A DNA stretch of 14,487 nucleotides from Fimbriiglobus sp. (GTDB taxonomy: Bacteria; Planctomycetota; Planctomycetia; Gemmatales; Gemmataceae): NCBI GenBank assembly GCA_025352585.1, contig JANXTD010000294.1, positions 1-14,487 on the forward strand, in the 5' to 3' direction. The stretch's first letter is position 1. Each line of letters begins with the position of its first letter. Below, piece after piece: positions 1-7,341 of the stretch. The notes beneath the pieces were generated by a model. That model saw only the letters and a list, made by a program, of their open reading frames with translations, had not been told where the DNA came from and made no database searches. The position numbers were made by a program, and so were the translations under genes.

Positions 1-96
1 GACGACGGCCTGCCACTCGGCCGGCTTCTCCTGGGGCGACGCCGCGACGGCCGCACTCACGGCGACGAGCAGGGTGAACACGCCGAGCTTCTTCAT
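1..96 (-). CDS. N-terminus of an exported protein (partial, runs off left edge)
   Basis: Reading the minus strand from the ATG at 94-96 gives 32 uninterrupted codons to the window edge. The product starts MKKLGVFTLLVAVSAAVAAS and continues with a short polar stretch (PQEKPAEWQAVV). This is a classic Sec signal peptide: two lysines, a hydrophobic core at residues 4-18 and an Ala-x-Ala-type cleavage zone near residue 19. A GGAG lies about eight bases before the ATG, which supports this start. The mature domain is outside the window, so no function can be given. It is divergent from the TPR gene that starts at 215. The signal peptide is well supported; the identity is unknown. Confidence 0.7.
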   Translation of the reverse strand, partial: MKKLGVFTLLVAVSAAVAASPQEKPAEWQAVV

Positions 97-214
97 GGGG
101 AACTCCACGACGGGGGAACTCACGCGGCTATCCTACGGCGAAGCCTCGGCTATTCGACCGCTTCCGCCGGCGGTAAACTGCCGGGGTGTCGCAAGCCCGC
201 TGCCAGGGTGACGA
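97..214. promoter_or_regulatory. Divergent intergenic region between exported protein and TPR gene
   Basis: This 118-bp gap separates two genes that point away from each other, so it should hold both promoters. On the plus strand, TAAACT at 174-179 could be a -10 box for the TPR gene, but no good -35 lies upstream of it. On the minus strand, TAGGAT (130-135) lies at a plausible distance from the exported-protein start. Both are weak matches. AGGGTGA just before 215 serves as ribosome-binding site for the TPR gene. Confidence 0.3.
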
Positions 215-2371
215 ATGAGCATCGCGTTTCTCACGGCCTTCGCGCTCGTCGCCGCCGCCCCGACCGACGACGCCCGGCGTGAGGCGCAGGCGCGCTTCGG
301 CTACGCGGTGCTGCTGCGCGGCCGCGACCTGCCGGCGAAAGCCCTGGCGCAACTCGAAGTCGCGGCGCGGCTCGACCCGGAGTCGCTGGAAGTCGCGCGC
401 GACCGCTTGCGGCTGTACGTGACCTTCGGCCGCCACGCCGACGCGACCCGGACGGCGCGGGCGATTCTGGCGCGCGACCCGGACGACGTGACGACGGCGC
501 AAACCCTTGCGAAGATCGCCCACGAGGGCAACAACGACGCCGAAGCGGTCACCGTCCTGCGAGCGGCCCTGACGCGGCCGGGGCTGGCGAAGCCGTCGCT
601 GCGGCGCTACGGCGTCTTGCGCGACCTCTCGGCCGTGGCCACGACCGACGCCGCGGCGCGCGAGTTGGCGCTGCGGGGGTTGGTGGCGCTGATGGCCGAC
701 GAGGCGGCGATGCTGGCGGATTCGCCCTACTTCGACACGCCCGCCGAACTCGCGGCGGCGACGGCGGCGCGGCGCGAGCAGTTGGCCGACACGTTGCTGA
801 CGCAGAAGAAGTTTGCCGAGGCCGAGGCGCTTTACCGCACGCTGAACGGCGCGCTCGGGCCGGCCCGGCTGGCGTGGAACCTCTCCGGGGTGGCCCTCGC
901 GCAAGGCCGCTACCCCGACGGCTTGAAACTGCTGACCGCGACGCCGCCGGGCGACGGCCGCGAGGAGGCGTACTACGACCGGCTGGCCGAGCTGACCCGG
1001 CGCACGGGGTCCGACGCCGAGGCGGTGCGGCTCCTCCAGGCGGTCGCCGCGGCGCGGCCGAAGTCGTCGCGGGTCTGGTGGGTCTACGCCTCCGCGCTCG
1101 GGGGCAGCGACTCAGCCGCGGGGGCGCGGCTGTTCCGCGAGCTGGCCGAGACGACGGCCGACCCGGTCTTCTTCGGCCGCTACGTCCGCTTCCACCGCGG
1201 GGCCGGCCGGGTCCGCGAACTGCTCGACGCGCTCGACGGCTTGGCCAACCGGGTCGCTCCCCAAGGGGTGGGCGCGGGCGCGGAGGAGCCGGCGCTGGCG
1301 GTGGCCGACGACGCGGGGCACGACGCGGCGGTGGCCCGCTTCCGCTCACTGGTCGGGGCGATGAAGGCCGACGCCGAGTTGCCGGCGGCGCTGCTGACCG
1401 AGGCGGCTAAGGGCTACGCCGGCCGGCACCCGTCCACGCGGGAGTTGGTCGCCTGGTGCGCCGAGCGCGTCGGCCGCGCCGACCTGATCGACGCCGCCCT
1501 CGGCCCGGCGGCGCGGGGGGGCGACGCCAAGGCGAAGGAACTCTACCTGGCGTCGCTGGAGCGGCAGCGGAAGTGGCGCGAGGCCCTCGAATTCTGCTCC
1601 GAGATGGAGGCCCGCGCCGACAAGGACGACCGCGCCAACTGGAAGTACCTCCGGGTGACGGCGCTGGTCGAGTCGGGCCGCGGCCGGGAGGCGCTGTTGG
1701 TGCTCGACGCCGCCAGCCGCACCTCGGCGGAGCCGTTCAGCGTGCAGTTGAGGAAGGCGACGGTGCTGACGCGACTCGACCGCCCGCAGGAGGCGCTGAA
1801 GTTGCTCGCCGGGCTGCTGGCGCAGTTCCCCGAGGCCAAGTTCGTCCGCCAGGCCCGGATGTACCAGGCCGAGGCCCACGCGGCGCTGCGCGAGTTCGCC
1901 GCGGCCGACGCCCTGTACGACGACCTGCTCGACGGCGACGAGACGGCCGCCGCGCCGCGCGTCCTGGTGCTGAACAACTACGCCTACAAGCTCGCCGACG
2001 AGGGCCGCGAGTTGCCGCGGGCCGAGGCGATGCTGCGCGAGGCCGTCGAACTCGACCGCGACGAGGCCCGCCGCGCCGGCCGGCCCGAGGACGCGCGCGG
2101 CACATACCTCGACAGCCTCGGCTGGGTGCTGTTCCGCCGGGGCAAGCTGCGCGAAGCCCGCGAGGTCTTCGCCGCGGCGTCGGCGAGCCTCGACGGGTCC
2201 AACGACCCGACGGTCTGGGACCACGCCGGCGACGTGTACGCCCGCCTCGGCGAGACCGACGCCGCCCGTGCGGCGTGGGGCACCGCGCTGAAGCTGAGCG
2301 AGGTCACGCAGGAGGGCCGCCACCGCGGGAGGCGCGAGGAGCTGAAGGTGAAGCTGGGGCAGTTGCCTTGA
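215..2371 (+). CDS. Exported tetratricopeptide-repeat (TPR) protein, 718 aa
   Basis: This is a long alpha-helical repeat protein, probably a scaffold for protein-protein contacts. The N-terminus (MSIAFLTAFALVAAAPTDDA) is a short hydrophobic segment that looks like a signal peptide, so the protein is probably periplasmic or secreted. The rest is rich in Ala, Leu, Arg and Glu and shows helix-pair spacing. The clearest TPR units are near residues 25-60 and at about 631-693, with the typical patterns LGWVLFRRGKLREA and AGDVYARLGETDAA. Less regular repeats fill the middle. The ATG at 215 follows AGGGTGA, a good ribosome-binding site. The stop codon is directly followed by the heptamer inverted repeat. 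The specific partner or pathway cannot be read from the sequence. TPR assignment is confident; role is not. Confidence 0.85.
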   Translation: MSIAFLTAFALVAAAPTDDARREAQARFGYAVLLRGRDLPAKALAQLEVAARLDPESLEVARDRLRLYVTFGRHADATRTARAILARDPDDVTTAQTLAKIAHEGNNDAEAVTVLRAALTRPGLAKPSLRRYGVLRDLSAVATTDAAARELALRGLVALMADEAAMLADSPYFDTPAELAAATAARREQLADTLLTQKKFAEAEALYRTLNGALGPARLAWNLSGVALAQGRYPDGLKLLTATPPGDGREEAYYDRLAELTRRTGSDAEAVRLLQAVAAARPKSSRVWWVYASALGGSDSAAGARLFRELAETTADPVFFGRYVRFHRGAGRVRELLDALDGLANRVAPQGVGAGAEEPALAVADDAGHDAAVARFRSLVGAMKADAELPAALLTEAAKGYAGRHPSTRELVAWCAERVGRADLIDAALGPAARGGDAKAKELYLASLERQRKWREALEFCSEMEARADKDDRANWKYLRVTALVESGRGREALLVLDAASRTSAEPFSVQLRKATVLTRLDRPQEALKLLAGLLAQFPEAKFVRQARMYQAEAHAALREFAAADALYDDLLDGDETAAAPRVLVLNNYAYKLADEGRELPRAEAMLREAVELDRDEARRAGRPEDARGTYLDSLGWVLFRRGKLREAREVFAAASASLDGSNDPTVWDHAGDVYARLGETDAARAAWGTALKLSEVTQEGRHRGRREELKVKLGQLP

Positions 2372-2460
2372 ACCGGGTGTCGGGTGTCGGGTGTCGCAGA
2401 ACCGGGCGAACGGGCGGTTTCCGGTCTGCGACACCCGGCCCCCGACACCCGACACCCGGT
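2372..2460. repeat. Inverted repeat built from GGGTGTC heptamers
   Basis: The left arm (2372-2403) carries three tandem GGGTGTC units followed by GCAGAACC. The right arm (2423-2460) is its reverse complement, apart from a six-base insertion (GGCCCC region near 2437-2442) and one missing base. The loop is about 19 bases (2404-2422). The arm starts at the base right after the TPR stop codon. As RNA it would make a hairpin of about 30 bp. There is no T-run, so a classical intrinsic terminator is unlikely, although a transcription-ending or mRNA-protecting role is possible. It may belong to a dispersed planctomycete repeat family. Confidence 0.85.
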
Positions 2461-2550
2461 CTGCACAACCGCCTTCGAGAAAGGTCGCGGCGAGGGCGGG
2501 TTCCGCATAGACTGTCGGGCGACGCCCCGCACCCGCCGCGCCGGACCCCC

Positions 2551-3678
2551 ATGACCGAACCGCCCCCGCCCAGGCCGCCGGCCGGCCGCAAGTTCCCCTG
2601 CGTCCAGTGCGGCGCGCGCCTCGACTTCGACCCCCGCGCCCGCGGCCTCGTCTGCCCCTACTGCGGCCACCTCGAAGTCATCGTCAGCGACGAGGTCAGC
2701 GAAGTCGTCGAGCGCGACTACCTCGACGCCCTGGGCCGGGCCGACGCGAAGGCGAAGGCGATCCCCGGCCACGGCACCGAGACGAAGTGCCCCGGCTGCG
2801 GTGCCGTCGTCGTGCTCGACGACGCCGTCGCCGCGGACGCCTGCCCCTTCTGCACGACCCACCTCGAGACGGCCCCCGCCGACGCCGCCGGGCTGCTGCC
2901 GCCGGAGTCGCTGATCCCCTTCGCGGTCGATTTGCGGGGGGCGCGCGAGGCGTTCGGGGCGTGGATCGCGTCGCGCTGGTTCGCCCCGACGGAGTTGAAG
3001 ACGGTCCTCGCCCTCGGCCGGCTCGTCGGCATCTACCTGCCCTACTGGACCTACGACAGCGCGACCGACACCCGCTACGAGGGCGAGCGCGGCGACGACT
3101 ACCAGGAGACGCAGTACTACACGCAGACGCTCTCCGACGGCCGCAGTGAGACTCGCAGCCGCACCGTGACCCGCACGGCGTGGTCCCCCGCGGCCGGCGA
3201 CGTGAGCCTGGCCTTCGACGACGTGCTCGTCCCCGCGACGGCGAGCCTGTCGGCCGCGCGCCTCGACGCCATCGGCGACTTCCAGTTGAAGAAGTTGACG
3301 CCGTTCGACGCGGCGTACCTGAGCGGCTTCCAGGCCGAGCGTTACGCCATCGACTTGAAGGCCGGCTTCCAGACCGCCAAGGCGACGATGCAGCCGGGGA
3401 TCGTGCGGGCGATCGAGGGCGACATCGGCGGCGACCACCAGCGCGTCCACAACCGGCGGACGCGCTACAGCGCGGTCACGTTCAAGCACCTGCTGCTGCC
3501 GGCGTGGGTCGCCGCGTACCGCTACAACGGTAAGGTGTACCAGGTGACCGTCAACGGCCAGACCGGCCTCGTCGCCGGCGAGCGGCCGTGGAGTGTCAAG
3601 AAGCTGGCCGGCGTGACGCTCGCGGTGCTGGTCGTCGTGGCCGCCGTCGCCGCGGCCGCGATGGCGCTGAACCGGTGA
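2551..3678 (+). CDS. Double zinc-ribbon protein with C-terminal membrane anchor, 375 aa
   Basis: The protein begins at ATG 2551 (MTEPPPPRPPAGRKFPC). The open frame extends far upstream, but that part is antisense-style Arg/Pro/Gly-rich sequence overlapping the TPR gene and the inverted repeat, so it is not coding. Two treble-clef-like zinc ribbons are visible: CxxC at C17/C20 with C35/C38, and CxxC at C80/C83 with C98/C101. A conserved-looking central domain follows (IYLPYWTYDS at 161-170, then YEGERGDDY). It ends with a hydrophobic helix at about 350-372 and a few basic residues, a tail anchor. Proteins of this build are often labelled TFIIB-type zinc-ribbon or PriA-like proteins, but there is no helicase motif here. 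No strong ribosome-binding site precedes the ATG. Cellular role unknown. Confidence 0.8.
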   Translation: MTEPPPPRPPAGRKFPCVQCGARLDFDPRARGLVCPYCGHLEVIVSDEVSEVVERDYLDALGRADAKAKAIPGHGTETKCPGCGAVVVLDDAVAADACPFCTTHLETAPADAAGLLPPESLIPFAVDLRGAREAFGAWIASRWFAPTELKTVLALGRLVGIYLPYWTYDSATDTRYEGERGDDYQETQYYTQTLSDGRSETRSRTVTRTAWSPAAGDVSLAFDDVLVPATASLSAARLDAIGDFQLKKLTPFDAAYLSGFQAERYAIDLKAGFQTAKATMQPGIVRAIEGDIGGDHQRVHNRRTRYSAVTFKHLLLPAWVAAYRYNGKVYQVTVNGQTGLVAGERPWSVKKLAGVTLAVLVVVAAVAAAAMALNR

Positions 3679-3679
3679 C

Positions 3680-3757
3680 GGCGAGCCGTCGGCGTCAGGC
3701 GGGGGTTTCTTGACCTGCGTATACCTGGAACCCGCCCGCTGACGCAGGCGGCTCGCC
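3680..3757. repeat. REP-like imperfect inverted repeat
   Basis: The left arm (3680-3705, GGCGAGCCGTCGGCGTCAGG...) is matched by the right arm (3730-3757), whose reverse complement begins GGCGAGCCGCCTGCGTCAGC. The loop holds TTTCTTGACC and GTATAC. It fills the gap between the zinc-ribbon gene and the DUF1080 gene. It could end transcription of the upstream gene as a GC-rich hairpin. A related half-unit with GGCGAGCCGnnGGCGT occurs at 12922-12957, which suggests a dispersed family. Confidence 0.7.
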
Positions 3758-3785
3758 TCAATCCTCTCGGAAAGGCCCTCTCCCC

Positions 3786-4574
3786 ATGTTCCGCCTCACC
3801 TTCCTGACACTGGTTGCCGCGACCTTCGCCGCGGTCGCGCTCGCCGAGGACAAGCCCAAGCCGGCCGACGGCGAGTGGGTCCAACTGTTCGACGGCAAGA
3901 CCCTCGCCGGCTGGACGCCCAAGATCACCGGCTACGAGTTCGGCGACAACGCCCACGACACCTTCCGCGTGACCGACGGCAAGATCACCGTCAACTACGA
4001 CAAGTACGACGACTTCAACAAGCAGTTCGGGCACCTGTTCTACAAGGACAAGCTGTCGCACTACCGCGTCCGCGTCGAGTACCGCTTTATCGGCGACCAG
4101 TGCAAGGGGGGCCCCGGCTGGGCGACCCGCAACAGCGGCCTGATGCTGCACTGCCAGGACCCCAAGACGATGCGCAAGGACCAGGAATTCCCCGTGTCGA
4201 TCGAGGCCCAGTTCCTCGGCGGCCTCGGCAAGGGCGCGCGGCCGACCGGCAGCATGTGCTCGCCGGGCACCAACGTCGTGATCGACGGCAAGCTCTACAC
4301 CCCGCACATCGCGCAGTCGAAGGGCAAGACTTACGACGGCGACCAGTGGGTCACCATCGAACTCGAGGTCCACGGCGGCGGCGTGATGAAGCACATCATC
4401 GACGGCAAAACCGTGATGGAGTACGAGCAGCCGCAGTACGACCCCAAGGACGCCGACGGCAAGAAACTGATCGTCGGCGACAAGCTGATTATCGAGGGCG
4501 GTTACATCGCGTTGCAGGCCGAGAGCCACCCCTGCGAGTTCCGCAAGGTCGAGCTACAAGTCCTGAAGCCGTGA
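3786..4574 (+). CDS. Secreted DUF1080 (3-keto-disaccharide hydrolase-like) protein, 262 aa
   Basis: Signal peptide at residues 1-20 (hydrophobic core, cleavage after ALA before EDKPKP). The mature part matches the DUF1080 fold, a concanavalin/LamG-like beta sandwich that is abundant in planctomycetes and linked to sugar-polymer breakdown. Marks of the family are WVQLFDGKTLAGW (31-43), RNSGLMLHCQDP (115-126), FPVSIEAQFLGG (135-146) and the C-terminal IALQAESHPCEFRKVELQVL (241-260). Length of about 260 is usual for a single-domain member. GGAAAGG about ten bases before the ATG gives a ribosome-binding site. The last 21 bases overlap the 3' end of nuoH on the other strand. Family assignment is firm; substrate is not visible. 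Confidence 0.9.
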   Translation: MFRLTFLTLVAATFAAVALAEDKPKPADGEWVQLFDGKTLAGWTPKITGYEFGDNAHDTFRVTDGKITVNYDKYDDFNKQFGHLFYKDKLSHYRVRVEYRFIGDQCKGGPGWATRNSGLMLHCQDPKTMRKDQEFPVSIEAQFLGGLGKGARPTGSMCSPGTNVVIDGKLYTPHIAQSKGKTYDGDQWVTIELEVHGGGVMKHIIDGKTVMEYEQPQYDPKDADGKKLIVGDKLIIEGGYIALQAESHPCEFRKVELQVLKP

Positions 4575-5801
4575 CGCCCAGACGCCCGCCAGCCCGTCGC
4601 GCGGCGTCCCGTCCTTGTGCAACGCCAGCTTGAGCGCGACCGCGGCGAAGGCGACGACCGTGCCGCCGGCCAGGGCGTAGCGGACGGCCTGGCCGAGGCC
4701 CGCCGGCACCGTCAATCGCCAGGCGGCGACGCCGAGCAGCAGGACGCAGGCGATCGGCAGGAAGTACTTCAGGCACGTCTCCATGACCTGGTCGATGCGC
4801 AGCCGCGGCAGCGACCAGCGCATCCACATCATCACCAGCACCAGCCCCGACCCCTTCGCCACGAACACCGCCGCGTTCAACGGGTGCCCCAGCCACGGGC
4901 CGAGCAGTTCCGTCGGCTCGCCGGGGAGTAGCCCCGTGTGCCAGCCGCCCAGGAACAGCAGCACCGCGAGGCCGCTGACCGCGAACATGCTGGCGTACTC
5001 CGCGAGGAAGAAGAACGACCAGCGCAGGCCGCTGTACTCCGTGTGGAAGCCGCCGACGAGTTCGCTCTCGGCCTCGGCCAGGTCGAACGGGGCGCGCTTG
5101 CAACTGGCGGTCGCGGTGATGAAGAAGACGACGAACGCGGCCATCGTGAACGGGTCGTGGAAGAGGTTCCAGCCCCAGAAGCCGCCGGCCTGCTGCGCCC
5201 CGATGACGCTCAGGTCGAGCGTGCCCGTGACGCAGACGGGGACCAGCACGCACAGCGACCGCGGCACCTCGTAGCTGACGACCTGCGCCGCCTCGCGGAC
5301 GCCGCCGAAGAGCGCCCACTTGCTGCCCGACGCGTACCCGGCGAGCAGCACGCCGAAGACCTCGCTCGACAGGGCGGCCAACATGAAGAAGGCCCCGACG
5401 CCAACGCCCTGCGCCGCCACGCCGAGGCTGAACGGCAGCGCGATGAAGCCGGCGAACGAGGCGCAGAACGCGACATAGGGCGCGGCGTGGAACAGCAGCT
5501 TGTCCGCGGCGTCCGGCGTCGTGTCCTCTTTGGTGAGCAGCTTGATGCCGTCGGCGAGCGATTGCAGCAGGCCGTACGGCCCGGTGCGCGTCGGCCCGAG
5601 GCGGTCCTGCATTCGCGCCGAGACTTTGCGCTCGGCCCAGATGTACATGAGCGCCGAGACGCCGACGAAGCCGAGGACCAGCCCCGCCGCGACCCCGGCG
5701 GTGGCGAGAATCGCGGCCCACGCCGGCAGGTGTTCGCCCAACAGTTCGCGCACGCGATTGGCCCCGGAGGTTGCGCCCGTTGCGAAGCAGTCTAGCAGCA
5801 C
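4554..5801 (-). CDS. nuoH: NADH-quinone oxidoreductase subunit H (complex I membrane subunit)
   Basis: Integral membrane subunit of respiratory complex I, next to the quinone-binding site. Conserved signatures are present: AERKVSARMQDRLGPTRTGP (56-75), SYEVPRSL (176-183), RAPFDLAEAESELVGGFHTE (236-255) and RWSLPRLRIDQVM (328-340). There are eight or more hydrophobic helices. At 415 residues it is longer than typical proteobacterial NuoH (about 325), with an extra N-terminal stretch and an added C-terminal helix (about 372-395). The start is the GTG at 5799-5801. The nearby ATG on this strand (5817-5819) is in another frame and soon hits a stop, and a second GTG at residue 17 is an alternative. 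No other nuo gene is in the window. The 3' end overlaps the DUF1080 gene by 21 bp, and only 26 bp separate its start from scpB. Confidence 0.95.
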   Translation of the reverse strand: MLLDCFATGATSGANRVRELLGEHLPAWAAILATAGVAAGLVLGFVGVSALMYIWAERKVSARMQDRLGPTRTGPYGLLQSLADGIKLLTKEDTTPDAADKLLFHAAPYVAFCASFAGFIALPFSLGVAAQGVGVGAFFMLAALSSEVFGVLLAGYASGSKWALFGGVREAAQVVSYEVPRSLCVLVPVCVTGTLDLSVIGAQQAGGFWGWNLFHDPFTMAAFVVFFITATASCKRAPFDLAEAESELVGGFHTEYSGLRWSFFFLAEYASMFAVSGLAVLLFLGGWHTGLLPGEPTELLGPWLGHPLNAAVFVAKGSGLVLVMMWMRWSLPRLRIDQVMETCLKYFLPIACVLLLGVAAWRLTVPAGLGQAVRYALAGGTVVAFAAVALKLALHKDGTPRDGLAGVWASRLQDL

Positions 5802-5827
5802 GGCGTCGATTCCGCCATGATGCGGCG

Positions 5828-6490
5828 ATGCGCCCCGCCCGCCTGCTGCCGCTACTCGCCGCCCGCCGCCCGACGACGGTCCGCCCCGCCGACGTGCGGC
5901 TGCCGTCGGTGTACCGCGTGCGCCTGGCCCCGCCGCCGCCGCCGGCCGCGACCGACCCCCTGGCCCGCGACGCCCGGCTCGCCCGCCTCGAAGCGGCGCT
6001 AATGCTCGCCGACGAGCCGCTGACGGCGAAGCGGCTGGCCGAGGTCGCCGCGCTGACAGACGCCGCCGAGGCCCAGACGTTACTGACCCGTTTACGGACG
6101 GTACTGGACGGCAACGGCAGTGCGTTCGCCGTCGAGGAACTGGCCGGCGGCTTCCAACTCCTGACGCGGCCCGCCTACCACGTCTGGCTGTTGCGCTTCC
6201 GCCGCACCGGCCACGACTACCGCCTGACGCCCACGGCCCTCGAAACGCTGGCGGTGATCGCGTACAAGCAGCCGGTGACGCGGGCCGACGTGGAGCAGAT
6301 CCGCGGGACCGGTGTCGGCGAGGTGGTGCGGGGGCTGATGGAGAAGGGGCTGGTGCGTACGGCCGGCCGGGACAAGTCGCTGGGCCGGCCGCAGTTGTAC
6401 GCGACGACCAAGAAGTTCCTGCAAGCGTTCGGCTTGAACGCCCTGTCGGACCTGCCTACAGTGGAGAGCCTACGCCCGCCGCGGGGCTGA
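5828..6490 (+). CDS. scpB: Segregation and condensation protein B
   Basis: ScpB is the winged-helix kleisin partner that works with SMC and ScpA in chromosome condensation and segregation. The protein has an N-terminal tail of about 45 residues rich in Pro and Arg, then a first winged helix (about 48-118: LARLEAALMLADEPLTAKRL, then AVEELAGGFQLLTRPAY) and a second one (about 130-205). The latter carries the family hallmark LTPTALETLAVIAYKQPVTR, then EQIRGTGV and GRPQLYATTKKFL. 220 residues is normal for the family. ATG 5828 is chosen because upstream in-frame codons (from a TTG at 5771) overlap the nuoH start region and look non-coding. No scpA is seen nearby. The 26-bp gap to nuoH means the two promoters must overlap coding sequence. 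tRNA-Leu follows 20 bp after the stop. Confidence 0.94.
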   Translation: MRPARLLPLLAARRPTTVRPADVRLPSVYRVRLAPPPPPAATDPLARDARLARLEAALMLADEPLTAKRLAEVAALTDAAEAQTLLTRLRTVLDGNGSAFAVEELAGGFQLLTRPAYHVWLLRFRRTGHDYRLTPTALETLAVIAYKQPVTRADVEQIRGTGVGEVVRGLMEKGLVRTAGRDKSLGRPQLYATTKKFLQAFGLNALSDLPTVESLRPPRG

Positions 6491-6510
6491 TTTGCGGGGA
6501 CTTTCGATCG

Positions 6511-6594
6511 GGGCGAGTGGCGGAATTGGCAGACGCAGAGGACTTAAAATCCTCCATTCGCAAGAGTATGCGGGTTCAAATCCCGCCTCGCCCA
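6511..6594 (+). tRNA. tRNA-Leu(UAA)
   Basis: A complete class II tRNA cloverleaf. Acceptor stem GGGCGAG (6511-6517) pairs with CTCGCCC (6587-6593), with discriminator A6594. D stem is GCG/CGC around GAATTGGCAGA. Anticodon stem GAGGA/TCCTC encloses loop CTTAAAA with anticodon TAA at 6545-6547. The variable arm is ATTC-GCAA-GAGT, and the T arm is GCGGG-TTCAAAT-CCCGC. CCA is not encoded. It decodes UUA (and UUG by wobble). It lies 20 bp after scpB. A degenerate copy of most of this gene lies 1.1 kb downstream. Confidence 0.97.
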
Positions 6595-6607
6595 CTTGGT
6601 GTTGATG

Positions 6608-7341
6608 TTAAAACTTGTCGCACACGAATGTCTTAAACCAGTTCGGCATCTGGTCTGACCGCAACTCGATCGTCCTGCCGGCGGTGATTTCGGCAACGAA
6701 CCATGAGTCGTCCTCGGTGGTGTCGAAGCAGTAGGCCCGGTCGGCGTGCCGAATCGCGTCGCGGAGCAGACCCAGCGAGCGCGTGTAGCGCTCGACGATT
6801 TTCGCCTCCGGCACGTCGTGCCCACCTTGACTGACCCGCAACCGGACGCGGGCGACGTTGACCGCCGGGTCTTCGGTGGCGACGTAGTAAAGGTACGTCC
6901 GGAACCCGGCCGCCCGCGCGTCTCGTAGCAGTTCGACTTTGTCGGGGGCGGACATGACCGTCTCGAACGAGAACGGCACCCGCGCCGCGATCAACTTGCG
7001 GCGCAACAAGTCGGCCTGCACGGAGGCGTGGTACGAGTTCACCGCGACCCCGCCGAAGTCGAGGACGTTGCCCCGGCAAGCCACCGACGCCATCGCCTCC
7101 GCCAGCCCGTTCGCCCGCAGGAAACTCGAGGCCGTGAACCAGTCGCGGGCCTCGCCGTCACGCGGAACGGCCCGAGTGGCACTCGGCCGTCGCGGCGGAG
7201 GGTGGCTTCGAGTTCGTCGGGGTTGACGTAAACGCCGATCTGCCCCGGCGGCAGGATCAGTTCGAGGCCGTCCTTGACGGTCGATTTCCCCGAGCCGTTC
7301 GGCCCCGCGAACATCCGCAACCGGGGGACGTGACGGCTCAC
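6608..7341 (-). pseudogene. Zeta-toxin-like P-loop kinase/ATPase, frameshifted
   Basis: Two minus-strand frames together make one protein of the zeta-toxin/COG4185 type. The N-terminal frame starts at GTG 7339-7341 and carries the Walker A motif FAGPNGSGKST, then IGVYVNPDELEATLRR. The C-terminal frame, read to the TAA at 6608-6610, carries FSFETVMSAPDKVELLRDAR, YYVATEDPAVNVARVRLRV, then the typical GGHDVP and RYTRSLGLLRDAIRHADRAY. The switch lies around 7140-7185. Adding one G in the run near 7150-7157 would join the frames as VTAEARDWFTA, so a single-base deletion is the simplest cause. The repaired length would be about 244 residues, usual for the family. Family members phosphorylate small substrates such as UDP-activated sugars, or have unknown targets. 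The start overlaps the stop of the upstream partner gene as GTGA. It is broken unless the indel is a sequencing error. Confidence 0.8.

Noticed and set aside
1346..2455. Long minus-strand open frame (369 codons) opposite the TPR gene
   Set aside because: It is the complement of a well-supported TPR coding frame, low in complexity, and its start lies inside the heptamer inverted repeat.
2372..2460. Heptamer tandem units read as a CRISPR-like array
   Set aside because: Units are only seven bases with no spacers, and the arms are inverted, not direct.
1456..2550. Upstream extension of the zinc-ribbon gene
   Set aside because: Translation here is Arg/Pro/Gly-rich noise overlapping the TPR gene; real homology begins after ATG 2551.
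1984..3489. Minus-strand open frame of 501 codons
   Set aside because: It spans the TPR 3' end, the inverted repeat and most of the zinc-ribbon gene. It is a by-product of high GC with no recognisable domain.
5771..5827. TTG start that would lengthen ScpB by 19 residues
   Set aside because: It overlaps the nuoH start and gives a non-conserved Arg-rich leader. ATG 5828 is simpler.
4489..6114. Minus-strand open frame of 541 codons
   Set aside because: Arg/Ala/Gly-rich sequence in another frame over nuoH, whose conserved motifs are clear.
6544..6825. Minus-strand frame ending in ARRDLNPHTLANGGF (and a similar one at 7637-7888)
   Set aside because: This peptide is the well-known antisense translation of tRNA-Leu genes, not a protein.
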